Shown piece by piece: positions 9,794-19,878 of a stretch of DNA of 64,000 bases. The notes under the pieces were generated by a model. It was given only the letters and a program-made list of their open reading frames with translations. It had not been told where the DNA came from and did no database searches. Numbering within the stretch: position 1 is the stretch's first letter; the number at the start of each line of letters is the position of its first letter. The position numbers and the translations under genes are program-made. Source of the DNA: Adineta ricciae. Lineage: Eukaryota > Rotifera > Eurotatoria > Adinetida > Adinetidae. The stretch lies in the NCBI GenBank assembly GCA_905250025.1, contig CAJNOJ010000296.1, positions 1 through 64,000 on the forward strand. The letters are read 5' to 3'.

Positions 9794-12700
9794 ATGTTTT
9801 TAAAAACAGTTTTGCTTGTTGTGTGTATGATCAATGCGATTCATAGTGTTTCTCTGGAAGAATTTTTTCCATTTGGAACACAAGCTGGCGATGAAATCTT
9901 TCCAGCCAATGATGATGGAAGCACAAATGCGTTGTCTCTACCCGCCAACTTCCCTTATTTCGATAACAACCATCGGAAAATCTATTTAGCCAACAATGGC
10001 CTCTTTTCATTTCTTGGTCCAATATCAACTTTCGTGCCAGATCCGTTTCCATTGAGTGATGACCGTCGTCTTATTGCGGGATTTTGGTCAGATATAGATA
10101 CGCGAGGTTACATTCCATCAGGTAACCAAGTATTCTATCACATATATAGCAATGAAGATAATACAACTGCATTCGAAAAAGCCACATCGTACGTTCAACA
10201 GTTTTTTCCCAGTGAACATTCATTCAATCCGACAATGATCATAACTGGTACATGGTATCGGGTTGGAGCTTTTTCTCAACAAACAAACAAAAAAAATACA
10301 TTTCAAATTGTGCTGGTATCAGATTCAATGCGTAGTTTTGCTTTCATGCTATACCACGATATGCAATGGGCTAATCCCGGATATACAAACAGTTCAGCGT
10401 ATACTTCGGGACAAGCTGGTTTCAATGCCGGCGATGGAGTCATTTTTCAGTTGTTACCCTATTCTCGAACGGCGGACATCATTCGTCTTACAGAAATCAG
10501 TAACGTCAATGTTCCAGGTTTATTCGCTTTTCGAATTGATACGGATACAATTACCCTTGGTGGTTGCGGAGAAAACTCGACTATGCAATTTCGACCACGC
10601 CGCGGTTCACAACTTGGTTCAACAGCAATTACTATTCAAGGTCCATGCTTTACAAATTTGAGTGAGTCCGCTGTCAAATGTCGATTTGGCGACTCACTAG
10701 AAGTTGATGCCATTGTCATCGATGATTTCCAAGCAATTTGCTTGACTCCATCCGTTCCTTTACCCACGTTTGCTAATGTTTATTTAAGCATCAACGGCGG
10801 TTGGACATACGAAGCGTTTCCTAGTACATTCACGTATACACGTACAGAGTTCGGAATGATCTCAAGCGATGATAGTGAAGTTATAGTTGTTAATCAGGAA
10901 CAACTCAGCATTGCGGTGGGCAGTGAAATTACTCTGCAATGGTTTCTTTCTGATAGAACAATGAAGACATGGCCCAATGAAACCATTCAACTTCAAGTAC
11001 AAATGTGGAGCGTAATATTAAACGAAACAAATGGCGGTATCATACTCAACACTCATACTGTTCTACAATCAAATATCGCTCCGACTGCTGGTTTACAATC
11101 AACAAGTGTTACTATTGCATCGCTTGGTAGTACTTACACACAGCCCATCTTCTTTCGTATTGTCGCACTCGATTTGGAAACCAACCTTATCTATGCTGCC
11201 TTGAGTTCAGCTTTATTTGTTCTAAATGATACTACGGCCGGATCGACAGATTATTGCCAAAGGTGGGCAGCGGGAGAGCCCGAACCAACCACATGGAATG
11301 AAAACCTCTTGTTGTGTCCATTAAGATTGTCTCAAGCACGTGTGGCACGCTGTTGTTATGAAGCAGATCCTCTGTGCTCCGAATATAATCAGGATTCACC
11401 TTTGAATTGTGCGCTTCATCGCGGCCGAGAAGGACACGACGAACCGTCCGCTGTTGCATGTTATGTATCACTGACACGGAATGAAGCTCAATCCGGAGCC
11501 GAATGCTGCTATGATGGCGAAGGTCAACTGATCACTCATGGTACAGGTGCAGGAACCGACGATCGTTATCGACCTGGCTCTTTACCTATTCTTCATTTCT
11601 TTGGTGATATCCTACCATATATTGGATGTTGTTTGTCGAATTCGAATTTTGAGAACTGTGAAACGTACTTTCGTCTCCGACCAATACGTAGTGGCAGTAA
11701 CACGCGAAATCCATCCGGTGGCGCGTGGGGTGATCCACATTTTATCACTCTCGATGGAACCGCGTATACATTCAATGGCTATGGCGAATACACTTATTTA
11801 GCAGTTACAGATTCAGCACTATCGACACAAACACTTGTTTTTAATTCGCAAGTCCGCACTGCCCCATTGAATTCAACTAGCAATACAGTAACAGTTATTC
11901 GTGGTTTTGCAGCGAAGTCAAATCATCCCGATGCGAAACGCATGAGTATTACGATTTCACGACGAAATACGCTCATTGTCCGACGTGGAAATGAAACTCT
12001 CGATCTTGATATTACTAATGATGATAGGATTTCGTCGAACAATTCACTGGCCATCGTTTTCCCAGAACTCGTTCTAGAGAAAAATCGAACAAATGGTGCC
12101 TTAACACTTTCCTGGTCAATTGGAATCAGTATTCAAATTACGCCAATTCCAGTTACAGGTGGTCTCCTACTCAACCTTGGTATCTCAGTTTCCAACGCAC
12201 ATCTGCAACGAACATTCGGTCTTCTTGGGTTATACGACAATGATCCCACCAATGATCTTCGTACACCGAATGGAACTGTTGTTGGTCAACCAAGTACACT
12301 CACATTAGAACAGATTCATTATGAATTCGGTCAGGCTTGGACAATCAATCCAAGTCAGTCATTTTTCTACTATGAATCCGGTGATTCGGCTCTGTTTTAT
12401 GCAAATCAAACTCTTCAGTATAGACCATTATTTGAATTACCTGAACTTTCGACAGCAGAAATGAATGCAATACGCTCCGCATGTGGTATTGCTTCGTCAG
12501 CAACAAATCAATCGACCTGGACTGTAGCTCAACAAACATGTTATTATGACATAGCTGTAACAAACGACTTATCGCTGGGAGAAGCATCAAGACTTGTTGC
12601 AAACACAATTGCTCAAACCGAAGCAGATCAACGTTATGCACCAGAATTCAATTCATCTCTGCCGTTAACTCTTGCGGTTAATGCAAACGCCTCAGTATCA

Positions 12701-13006
12701 ATTAATTTCACAGCAATCAGCCCGTATACAACAGATATCACTTATACATTAGTTCAAGGTCCAGCCTCTGCTACATTCAATCCTGCTACCGCCATTTTCC
12801 GTTGGACAGTACCTTCTACAGGTCGTGGTTTGAGTGCAGTTGTACGTGTCAGCGCACAAGATACCCTCTACAACCTCGTGTCCACACGTGACCTTGTTAT
12901 TCGTGACGTCGTTAGCTCTGTTCCTCCAACATCGCTCGGTACTATTTTAAGGATCGCATGGATGTTCTTACTCGTCAATCTCGTCGGAACATTCGTTCTT
13001 CTCTAA
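9794..13006 (+). CDS. NIDO-AMOP-VWD surface protein, 1070 residues (copy A)
   Basis: One uninterrupted exon. Signal peptide (about residues 1-18). NIDO domain (about 70-245; AGFWSDIDTRG is typical). A TIG/IPT-like strand region (about 255-350; GSTAITIQGPCF). AMOP domain with its cysteine array (from about 484: DYCQRWAAGEPEPTTW, then RCCYEADPLC). VWD domain (from about 642: GAWGDPHFITLDG, with NGYGEYTYL). Then a putative Ig or cadherin-like module (about 955-1040) and a hydrophobic C-terminus without a basic tail, suggesting a GPI anchor or one membrane segment. The NIDO-AMOP-VWD order is that of mucin-4 and sushi-domain-2 type proteins. Many NxS/T sites are present. Role: extracellular adhesion or mucin-like, inferred. 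Copy B is intact and the same length. Confidence 0.9.
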   Translation: MFLKTVLLVVCMINAIHSVSLEEFFPFGTQAGDEIFPANDDGSTNALSLPANFPYFDNNHRKIYLANNGLFSFLGPISTFVPDPFPLSDDRRLIAGFWSDIDTRGYIPSGNQVFYHIYSNEDNTTAFEKATSYVQQFFPSEHSFNPTMIITGTWYRVGAFSQQTNKKNTFQIVLVSDSMRSFAFMLYHDMQWANPGYTNSSAYTSGQAGFNAGDGVIFQLLPYSRTADIIRLTEISNVNVPGLFAFRIDTDTITLGGCGENSTMQFRPRRGSQLGSTAITIQGPCFTNLSESAVKCRFGDSLEVDAIVIDDFQAICLTPSVPLPTFANVYLSINGGWTYEAFPSTFTYTRTEFGMISSDDSEVIVVNQEQLSIAVGSEITLQWFLSDRTMKTWPNETIQLQVQMWSVILNETNGGIILNTHTVLQSNIAPTAGLQSTSVTIASLGSTYTQPIFFRIVALDLETNLIYAALSSALFVLNDTTAGSTDYCQRWAAGEPEPTTWNENLLLCPLRLSQARVARCCYEADPLCSEYNQDSPLNCALHRGREGHDEPSAVACYVSLTRNEAQSGAECCYDGEGQLITHGTGAGTDDRYRPGSLPILHFFGDILPYIGCCLSNSNFENCETYFRLRPIRSGSNTRNPSGGAWGDPHFITLDGTAYTFNGYGEYTYLAVTDSALSTQTLVFNSQVRTAPLNSTSNTVTVIRGFAAKSNHPDAKRMSITISRRNTLIVRRGNETLDLDITNDDRISSNNSLAIVFPELVLEKNRTNGALTLSWSIGISIQITPIPVTGGLLLNLGISVSNAHLQRTFGLLGLYDNDPTNDLRTPNGTVVGQPSTLTLEQIHYEFGQAWTINPSQSFFYYESGDSALFYANQTLQYRPLFELPELSTAEMNAIRSACGIASSATNQSTWTVAQQTCYYDIAVTNDLSLGEASRLVANTIAQTEADQRYAPEFNSSLPLTLAVNANASVSINFTAISPYTTDITYTLVQGPASATFNPATAIFRWTVPSTGRGLSAVVRVSAQDTLYNLVSTRDLVIRDVVSSVPPTSLGTILRIAWMFLLVNLVGTFVLL

Positions 13007-13696
13007 TGATTTGATTTTGAAGTTTTCTTAAGTTCATACTTTTTTTTGAAGATTTTTCTATCCAAGGATTTTTGATCCAGAAGCAAAATATGTATCAAGC
13101 TTTTATATTTATCCAAGAAGTAATGCGATACCTGTAGCCTTGCAATTCATTCATCATTCGATTTGTCGGCCCTATGCCCTACTCTATTTTTGTTCGTGGA
13201 ATAAATCAACCCTTTGGATCTTATGATCCCTTAGCAGAGCCCCTTTGTCACTGTTTCCCCATCTCTTCGAACGAGAAAGAGCTCTTTTGAGTGGAAATGA
13301 AACTTTCCACGTACCTTTATCTTTTGAATGTATTATTCTCATTTGTCATTCATTCATTGCTAATTGTAAAATTGACCTGCTCTTGAACGAAAGTCGACTG
13401 GCAACAAATTTATTAGTCAGAGGAATGTTATTGTTAAGATCATCGTTATGTCAATCATTAAAATCAATTCCGAGTGAAAAATCGCGTATATTCAAATGCG
13501 CGAGTGAATGTGCCTAATGATCATAAGCGACATATCGAAACCAGTCCGGTGTCATGGGATGCGTAATTCTATTTGCTATACAGAACGAAAGAGAAAAAAA
13601 GTAGTAGACACGTTTTCGTCGTGTTCGTTAACAAAGTCACATATAAGCAAAGAATACAGATAAGAAGCGAGAACGAAAATTTCATTTTCAGATATA
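13007..13696. other. Intergenic region, no supported gene (copy A)
   Basis: About 690 bp, conserved in copy B (52176-52919) but with indels and no shared reading frame. A perfect 7-bp inverted repeat (GTGGAAA ... TTTCCAC, near 13290-13312) is present in both copies; its meaning is unknown. Confidence 0.4.
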
Positions 13697-14702
13697 ATGT
13701 CATCAGATACGGGAGTTTTACGTACTCCCGAATCGGCATTTGATAATCTTTTAGATTATCCATTTCGACCAAACTACATTGATTTAGCAAATCCGGGCTC
13801 GATCGGTAATGGCCGAACAAAACTACGTTTACATTATCTAGACGAAGGAAACAAGAATAGTCCGGACACGATTTTATTGTTACACGGCGAGCCAAGCTGG
13901 AGTTATTTGTATCGACATTTTATTCCAGTCTTACGCCAGTATCGAGTTATAGCAGTTGATTTGATTGGATTTGGAAAATCGGATAAACCAGCCAATAAAG
14001 AAGATTATACTTATCAAAGACATGTGAATTGGATACGAGAGTTTATTGAAAAACTGAATTTAAACAATATTACATTGTTTTGTCAGGTAATACGCTTCCC
14101 TCGTAGACGATTAATTTCAAATATCTGAAACGTAGGATTGGGGTTCTTTAATTGGTTTACAATTGGTTGGAACGAACGGAGTCGGTGATCGTTTTGCTCG
14201 AGTTGCCGTTGCTAATGGTGGATTACCTACTGGTGATGGAAAAATTTCACAAGGTTTTCTTCAATGGCGCAATTTTGCAGCACAGCAGACAGAAATGGAT
14301 GTCGGCAACGTAATCAAGTTCGGAGTGGTCAAAGATATGAAACCGGAAGAAATCGATGCATACAATGCTCCATTTCCAAATGAGAAATACCAAGCAGGTG
14401 CTTTAATATTTCCATTGTTAGTTCCCATCACTCCGGATAATCCATCATCGGAATATAATCGTCAAGCATGGAAGAATTTGAAGAATTTCCGTCGACCTTT
14501 TCTAACGCTTTTCTCGGATTCCGATCCGATCACAGCTGGTCTTGACAAAGCTCTGCAATCAATGATTCCAGGCACCAAAAATCAACCACATACGACAATT
14601 ACCGAAGCTGGACATTTCTTACAAGAAGATAAACCCCACGAAATCGCCGAACATCTGATCAAGTTTATCAAAAATAATCCTTTGGTATCTTCACGATTAT
14701 AA
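13697..14702 (+). CDS. Haloalkane dehalogenase-like alpha/beta-hydrolase (copy A)
   Basis: Exons 13697-14086 and 14136-14702, phase 0, give 318 residues, the usual length for the family. HGEPSWSYLYRHF carries the oxyanion/halide-side motif (HGxP). The intron falls exactly before the nucleophile: exon 2 opens with DWGSLIGLQL, so Asp131 is the predicted nucleophile and Trp132 the halide-stabilising residue. FSDSDPIT supplies the acid region and AGHFLQEDKP the catalytic His. Expected reaction: hydrolysis of a carbon-halogen bond to alcohol plus halide (EC 3.8.1.5), though related epoxide hydrolases share the fold. The family is mainly bacterial, so an intron-bearing animal copy suggests an old horizontal transfer. 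It sits upstream of, and parallel to, the ABCG gene. Confidence 0.85.
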
Positions 14703-14903
14703 ATATCATAAAAAAGTCTACATCTTATGTAACCAACAGAATAAATATTGTCCTTCATCTTACATAACAACGAGAAAAAGACACAAAACATACTGTTACC
14801 TTTCCTTTTTGCATGCTCCTCTATTCTCTTATGTAACACACCGATAACACTATTATATATACTCACATCAGGACTTTTTCTTTTATTTTTTCTAAAAGAA
14901 TCC

Positions 14904-14958
14904 ATGAATAGTCAAATTTTACCTACAGACGTCGAACATGGTTCGGCACTGACACATT
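14904..14958 (+). CDS. ABCG half-transporter, 5' fragment (copy A), cut by N
   Basis: ATG at 14904 followed by 18 readable codons (MNSQILPTDVEHGSALTH), matching the start of the complete gene at 54126. The sequence then meets the N at 14959. The rest of this same allele continues at 62471. Only 91 bp, matching 54181-54271, is missing between the two pieces once the 47.5 kb insert is removed. Confidence 0.85.
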
Positions 14959-14959
14959 N
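14959..14959. other. Single ambiguous base N: contig junction 1
   Basis: One N breaks the ABCG copy A frame on its left and a minus-strand secreted-protein gene on its right. Copy A identity with copy B (54180) ends exactly here. It behaves as a scaffold join. Confidence 0.85.
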
Positions 14960-15227
14960 CGATCGCATCGCAATAATCGTTTACTGTTAAGTCGATCAAC
15001 TTCGCATCACATTGAACAGGATAAGTTTCTCGACAAGAGCCAACTTTGAGTTGAAATTCATGTTCGGCACAACCACCACTATACTGAACTTGAATATCGA
15101 TTGTTTTGGTCTGTTTATTGTATCGAGCATCTCGAATAAACGGCATGTATTGTGCGTTTATCATTGACGAACAAAGCACAATCATTGCCAATATAACAAG
15201 AGAAAAATCCAATTGATGAAAAGCCAT
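14960..15227 (-). CDS. Small secreted protein, 3' end missing at contig junction
   Basis: Start at 15227. A signal peptide (MAFHQLDFSLVILAMIVLCS, then SMINAQ) is followed by a Cys-bearing domain with IDIQVQYSGGC, KVGSCRETYPVQC and NDYCDAI. The frame is still open when it reaches the N, so at least 89 residues are present and the C-terminus is lost. I recognise no named family; four paired-looking cysteines suggest a small disulphide-bonded extracellular domain. The truncation coincides exactly with the junction, so it reflects the assembly rather than gene decay. Confidence 0.65.
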
Positions 15228-15476
15228 GATATCGAATGATGAGAAATTACAAATGGTAATTTTTTATACTGAATTTCAGCAAACTATTTCAAATGAAGTT
15301 TTAATCCATTCCAGCTGTACAACGAGAGGCAATGCAATATATATTTTTCTTTTCTACAAGCCTACCCTATGCGTCACTATGTAATTAAACAAAATGAATC
15401 ATTGTTATAGGCGACATCTCTCTCATATACATATACTTTTTCTCTCGCTCTCTCTGCCTATATCAATTGCTATACC

Positions 15477-16172
15477 GGTACTTCTTCACTTTAAACACAG
15501 TGCAGAACAGGAAAGAGAAATTATTGGAGAGAGAGAGACAACCAATCGAATGTATAGAACGGAAAAAGAGAGATAAAACATATAGATAGACACTGTAGAT
15601 GACAGTATAATGCTGTCACAGAAATATGATTGATAAGTGATGCGTTTGATAATTGTTTAATCTTCTTATATTAATATAAAAATAAAAAGTATCTAATTAA
15701 AGAGCATAGAAAAGAAGATCAAATAATTTGTCTCATAAATGGGACATGAATATATAACGACTCATTTGCCATTTCGAAACATTAAATATATTTTTCACAA
15801 ATATCATTCTTATCGAACTTAATATTTATGATGAACATTACTTTGAATGATCTTGACACTTTAAATGTACGACGAATTCATAAGATTATGATATCAGACG
15901 AAGCTAATATTAAATTCCTACAACACCTTAAATTACTACCTGTAATTCCTAAAATAATTGAGCAATGTAATGAATTTGCAACTCATGATTGGTATTTGGC
16001 GAAACTAACACGACTAACTGACGGTAAGAAATATAAATTACAGGGAGGTCATCTACAGTGTCTATCTATATGTTTTATCTCTCTTTTTTCGTTCTATACA
16101 TTCGATTGGTCGTCTCTCTCTCCAATAATTTTTCTTACCTGTTCTGCACTGTGTCTAAAGTGAAGAAGTACC
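15477..16172. mobile_element. Non-autonomous DNA element with about 125 bp terminal inverted repeats
   Basis: 15477-15603 and 16048-16172 are inverted copies of each other, nearly perfect over about 125 bp. Ends read GGTACTTCTTCACTTTA and its complement. The interior (about 445 bp) carries a short open stretch from 15828 (frame with LPVIPKIIEQCNEF and LTDGKKYKL), which loosely recalls the zinc-binding start of ISXO2/Merlin-like transposases; this is a weak guess. No full transposase is present, so the element would depend on one elsewhere. No clear target-site duplication is seen next to the ends. Confidence 0.7.
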
Positions 16173-16732
16173 TAAATATGTACGTGTGATAGTGTGAAGA
16201 GAGAGCATCGAGAGGAGTGTTTTTCCACGCGTGTAACTTTTCATTTTCACAATAAACTAAGAAGTTCCGATAACACAAACTCACTTGTCTCTAATAATCA
16301 TACAAGCAAACAGTTTCTTGTTTGCATGCAAGCTCACAGCCGATATTTGATAATCAATATGTGCTTTATGTATGAGGGCATATGAATGAATCCAAGTTAA
16401 TCTGACTTTTCAAGAAATACTTGTCGCCAGTAGATATCAGGTTTTCAGAATTTATTTTGCCATTCAAAATAGCGCCTTTTAAATGTAAGACAGGAACTTT
16501 TAGTAACACGCAAATACAAAAAACGACGAAGATGCTATTAGAATAATGAATTTTATTTCAATTAAAGAAAAGAAAACTTATTTTTTGTTCTTAATAAAAT
16601 AGTTCTTTAATATCCTGATTAAAAAGAGCGAGTCTACTCGGAAATAGAATCTTGTCAGCGTTCAGCATATATAAATACGGCTTGCAATATAAATACTTTC
16701 ATCTATCTAACAAGAGACTTTTTTCCACAAAG
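16173..16732. other. Intergenic region before GPCR
   Basis: 560 bp of AT-rich spacer. Apart from the TATA box at its right end, no gene or repeat is recognised. Confidence 0.4.
16668..16677 (+). promoter_or_regulatory. TATA box of GPCR gene
   Basis: TATATAAATA lies 65 bases before the ATG at 16733. It lies inside a longer in-frame open stretch beginning at 16652, which argues that the upstream ATG is not used. Confidence 0.5.
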
Positions 16733-17671
16733 ATGTCGAACAGCACAAGTACAGCAAGCGATTCCTTAGTTGTTGCGTATTATCCATTCACTTTAGTCAT
16801 TGTTGGTACTTCGTTGAATATCTTAACGTTTGTTGTACTTTGTCGATCAACGTTTCGTGATACGAAAAAGCAACCAATCATTCATTACATGCGCACCATC
16901 GCGATCTTCGATATTCTGATGTTATACGGATGGAATCTCGATCATTATCTTCAAGCTGTGCACGGTTATGTCTTATTGACATACACCATTGCAACATGCA
17001 AGATTTTTGGCTTTTTGAATTATTTTGCCTGTCAATCGTCAGCTTGGTTACGAGTTTTTATCTGTCTGGATCGGTATTTATCGATCAGTCGGCTTCATCG
17101 AACATGGTTCAGTCGAGAAAAAAGTGTTTTAATCATCATTGCATCTGTCATCTCAATTCTTACTTTATTCAACTTGCATTTTCTGATTTTCACCTGTTAC
17201 TACCGACCAAGCGGGAGAATCAGTCCCAATTCTCCACTATATATTATTTATCCCTTATGGGATTATGTCAATTTAGGTGTGTACAATTTTGCACCATTTA
17301 TTCTCATGGTGACACTTAACAGTGGAGTGATTTATCATTTATATCGTCGTCACCAAACACAATTGATTCAACAATCCCGAATTAATCACCGAGCGATTTC
17401 GATTACACTGGTTATTACAACATGTCTCTTTCTGATCATGACAGTACCAGCAAACATTGCTTCTGCATTTTCTGACATACCTCCACCAATATCGGTTAAA
17501 ATTTTAGATTCATTTTTGTATACTTATCATATCTTATCGTTTCCACTTTATTTTCTCACATTTAAAGAATTCCGACAAGAATGTATTATGATGTTTACAT
17601 GTGGCAAAAATCAACATCGAGTTCGACCAACGTTGACAGCGACTCATACAGGCGCAGGTATCACTAAATAA
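16733..17671 (+). CDS. Rhodopsin-like GPCR, 312 residues
   Basis: Single exon. The start at 16733 is chosen because an upstream in-frame ATG (16652) lies before the TATA box. Seven hydrophobic segments: TM1 at YYPFTLVIVGTSLNILTFVV, TM3 ending in FICLDRYLSI (DRY box), and TM7 ending FPLYFLTFKEF, where a usual receptor has NPxxY. An N-terminal NxS/T sequon and short loops fit a class A peptide-type receptor. The ligand is unknown. It is one of five GPCR loci in the window (one of them present as two copies), and its sequence is not close to the others. Confidence 0.85.
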   Translation: MSNSTSTASDSLVVAYYPFTLVIVGTSLNILTFVVLCRSTFRDTKKQPIIHYMRTIAIFDILMLYGWNLDHYLQAVHGYVLLTYTIATCKIFGFLNYFACQSSAWLRVFICLDRYLSISRLHRTWFSREKSVLIIIASVISILTLFNLHFLIFTCYYRPSGRISPNSPLYIIYPLWDYVNLGVYNFAPFILMVTLNSGVIYHLYRRHQTQLIQQSRINHRAISITLVITTCLFLIMTVPANIASAFSDIPPPISVKILDSFLYTYHILSFPLYFLTFKEFRQECIMMFTCGKNQHRVRPTLTATHTGAGITK

Positions 17672-17996
17672 AAGCACACAAAAACAAATGTTGTCGTATC
17701 ATTCCGCCCTCCTACTCTATTTATCTGTATACCCTTTTCTTTTTTGAAAACTTGAAATAAATTATCTCAATTAATGAAGGAAGCCATGCAGAAACATGTT
17801 ACTGATATGCAATTCACTTGACACGCAAGAAAAACTAATTGATATTGAGAAAGGGGCGCGTTATAGAAAATAGAAAACAGGTTGAGAGCGACGTCTAATA
17901 AGTGACATATAAATAGTGCCTTGCACTTTAGTTGGTAAATACGTGTATGGTATTTAAAGAAGAATTACATTTCGTCAAACAAATTTTATAACGATC
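17672..17996. other. Spacer before the beta-helix array
   Basis: 325 bp containing the GPCR 3' end and the promoter of the first beta-helix gene. Nothing else is recognised. Confidence 0.4.
17908..17915 (+). promoter_or_regulatory. TATA box, first beta-helix gene
   Basis: TATAAATA, 82 bases before the ATG at 17997. Confidence 0.5.
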
Positions 17997-19550
17997 ATGC
18001 AAACAGGACTTGCTTGTTTCACTTTTCTTCTACTTTGGACTCAAACAAGTATGTGCAAAAACTTTTTATGATGAAATATAAAGTCTTCTGTATTGTTGTT
18101 ATATAGTAGCCGGTAGAACATACTATGTAACAAAATCTGGCTTGGATTCCAACGCAGGAACGAGTCAGACATCTGCTTGGTTAACAGTTCAAAAAGCAGC
18201 GAATTCGGCAACACCCGGATCCACGGTTTACATTGGTCCTGGAACATATTATGAAACGGTAACGGTCAATGTACAAGGAAATGTCCGAGATGGACTAATT
18301 ACATTCGCTAGCTTGATCTATGATAGTCCAGCAGTGATTTCTGGCAAACAGGCTAAAACAGAATCTGCTGATGGCACCATGAACATCATTTTTATTCAAG
18401 AGAAAAGCTATTTGCGCTTTGTCAATTTAGAATTAACAGATTTGAAAGCAGTAGAATGTAGTGGAGTGAGAATTACTGGCGCTGGAACCAATGTTGGTAC
18501 GTTTTGAGGTCGTCATTATCAAAAATATAGTTTTTGTTTGTAGAACTTCGAGGTTTGCATATTCACGATATTCGTGGCGGTGGACAGAGCGGCGGAGCAA
18601 TGCCAATCACGGTTTACAATAAAGATCAAACGGCAAGTCGACGACAAGTGATCGTTGATAGTTGTATACTTCATGATTGTGAGCCAGCATGGAGTGAAGC
18701 TTTGACATTCAATGGAAATATTGAAGACTTTCAAGTGACTAACAACAAAGTGTATAACATGAACAACATTGGAATCGATTTCATTGGTCTGTAGAACTCA
18801 GCCGGTTGTCAGAAATTTTATAATTTCTTTCCTTCTCTAAAGGTGGAGAAAGCTTCCTCGGTGCTCTTGGAGTGCGAAATGGTCTCTGTGCTTATAACCT
18901 CGTGTGGAATATTCACTCCGTCTATGATAGTAGTTCAGCGGGCATCTATGTTGATGGAGCATCGAATGTCACTATCGAATATAACGAAGTACACCATTCG
19001 GACATGGGGATTGAAGTTGGCGCAGAGAATAAAGGTCGAGTGGCTTCAAAGATGACTGTTCGGAATAATTATCTTCATCACAATGACAAATTTGGCTTAG
19101 CTTTTGGCGGATATGATTCTCAGTAAGTTATATTTATGCATACTCTCGTGACATGAAAATACGTGTACGTGAATACATTATAGACGTGGTCAAGTCACCA
19201 ATAGTTTATTTATGAATAATCGTCTTGTACAGAACGATGTACGTCTTACCGGTGGTGGAGAAATTTCAATTTCATTTGCTTCGGGCAATGTAGTTTATGG
19301 TAATACGATAAAACCGAACTCACAAAATGTAATTCTACTTGCCAGTCAAGAAGGTGGTTTGAATAATCAATTCGACTATCAAAAGTACTATCCGAATGGT
19401 CAAGGTGCTACAAAAGAAAGTCTTATCTTCTTTTGGGGAAACACGCAGTATGATGGTTTGACTGCCTTTCAACAGAATGCCAAACAAGAAGTGCATGCAG
19501 AACTCGGCGTTAGCAAACGTGCTTTTGGACGTAAACGCTTTTTCCTATAA
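17997..19550 (+). CDS. Secreted right-handed beta-helix protein, tandem copy 1
   Basis: Five exons: 17997-18048, 18107-18496, 18544-18786, 18843-19122 and 19184-19550, giving 443 residues. Exon 1 encodes a signal peptide (MQTGLACFTFLLLW). Exon 2 begins YYVTKSGLDSNAGT ... AWLTVQKAANSATPGSTVYIGPGTYYE, the DUF1565-type opening of bacterial parallel beta-helix (pectate-lyase-like) proteins. Later exons carry the stacked Asn/Gly-rich rungs (NNKVYNMNNIGIDFIG, NNYLHHNDKFGLAFGG). The C-terminus is basic (KRAFGRKRFFL). Likely extracellular polysaccharide binding or cleavage; the catalytic residues cannot be assigned. The exon structure is identical in the two downstream copies. Confidence 0.85.
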
Positions 19551-19878
19551 AGTTCGAATAAAATATATGTGGCGATCGCATATCACATGAAAGTGACACT
19601 GTTGTCGGAGAATGAGAAAGAAAAAATTGAAATATATAATCATCATTTCGATCTGAAGAGGCGGTGACACCGAAGCATATTTATTTATATTTGCAAAGGC
19701 ATAGTCATGAAGAGAAAACACTGGTTACTAACACTTTTATTGCCAATTTTTTCATATACTAGAGCGATGCGTGACGCACTTTGCAAAGGAAATATTTATC
19801 AGCAATGTAAACTTCTTCTGATATGTTCACGCACGATACGAGCATCTGACATCTCATTCACATTGATCATTTTCAATC
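19551..19878. other. Spacer between beta-helix copies 1 and 2
   Basis: 328 bp, homologous to 21624-22065 (shared stretches around the GAAAGAAAAAATTGAAA motif). It carries the 3' end of copy 1 and the promoter of copy 2. No gene is supported. Confidence 0.5.

Larger units (their letters stand above)
1..14958. repeat. Haplotype copy A block (direct repeat of 34727-54180)
   Basis: Position 1 aligns with 34727 and 14958 with 54180, same strand and same gene order. Coding regions are mostly free of indels; the two 1070-codon NIDO genes match in length exactly. By eye the copies differ at roughly 4-6 % of bases, and more in spacers. The introns sit at identical positions. Collinearity is broken between about 7847 and 8575, where copy B carries a different 5 kb. 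This level of difference fits homologous haplotypes rather than a recent tandem duplication. That is an inference: no alignment was computed. Confidence 0.9.

Noticed and set aside
13245-13517. A 90-codon plus-strand gene between NIDO and dehalogenase genes
   Set aside because: In copy B the frame is not kept and the only comparable open frame is on the opposite strand.
14919-15227. Secreted protein continuing across the N to 14919
   Set aside because: The part left of the N belongs to the ABCG gene on the other strand, so the apparent C-terminus is artificial.
16652-16732. Longer N-terminus for the GPCR starting at 16652
   Set aside because: The extra codons overlap the TATA box and would add a non-hydrophobic leader unlike other receptors; the ATG at 16733 is preferred.
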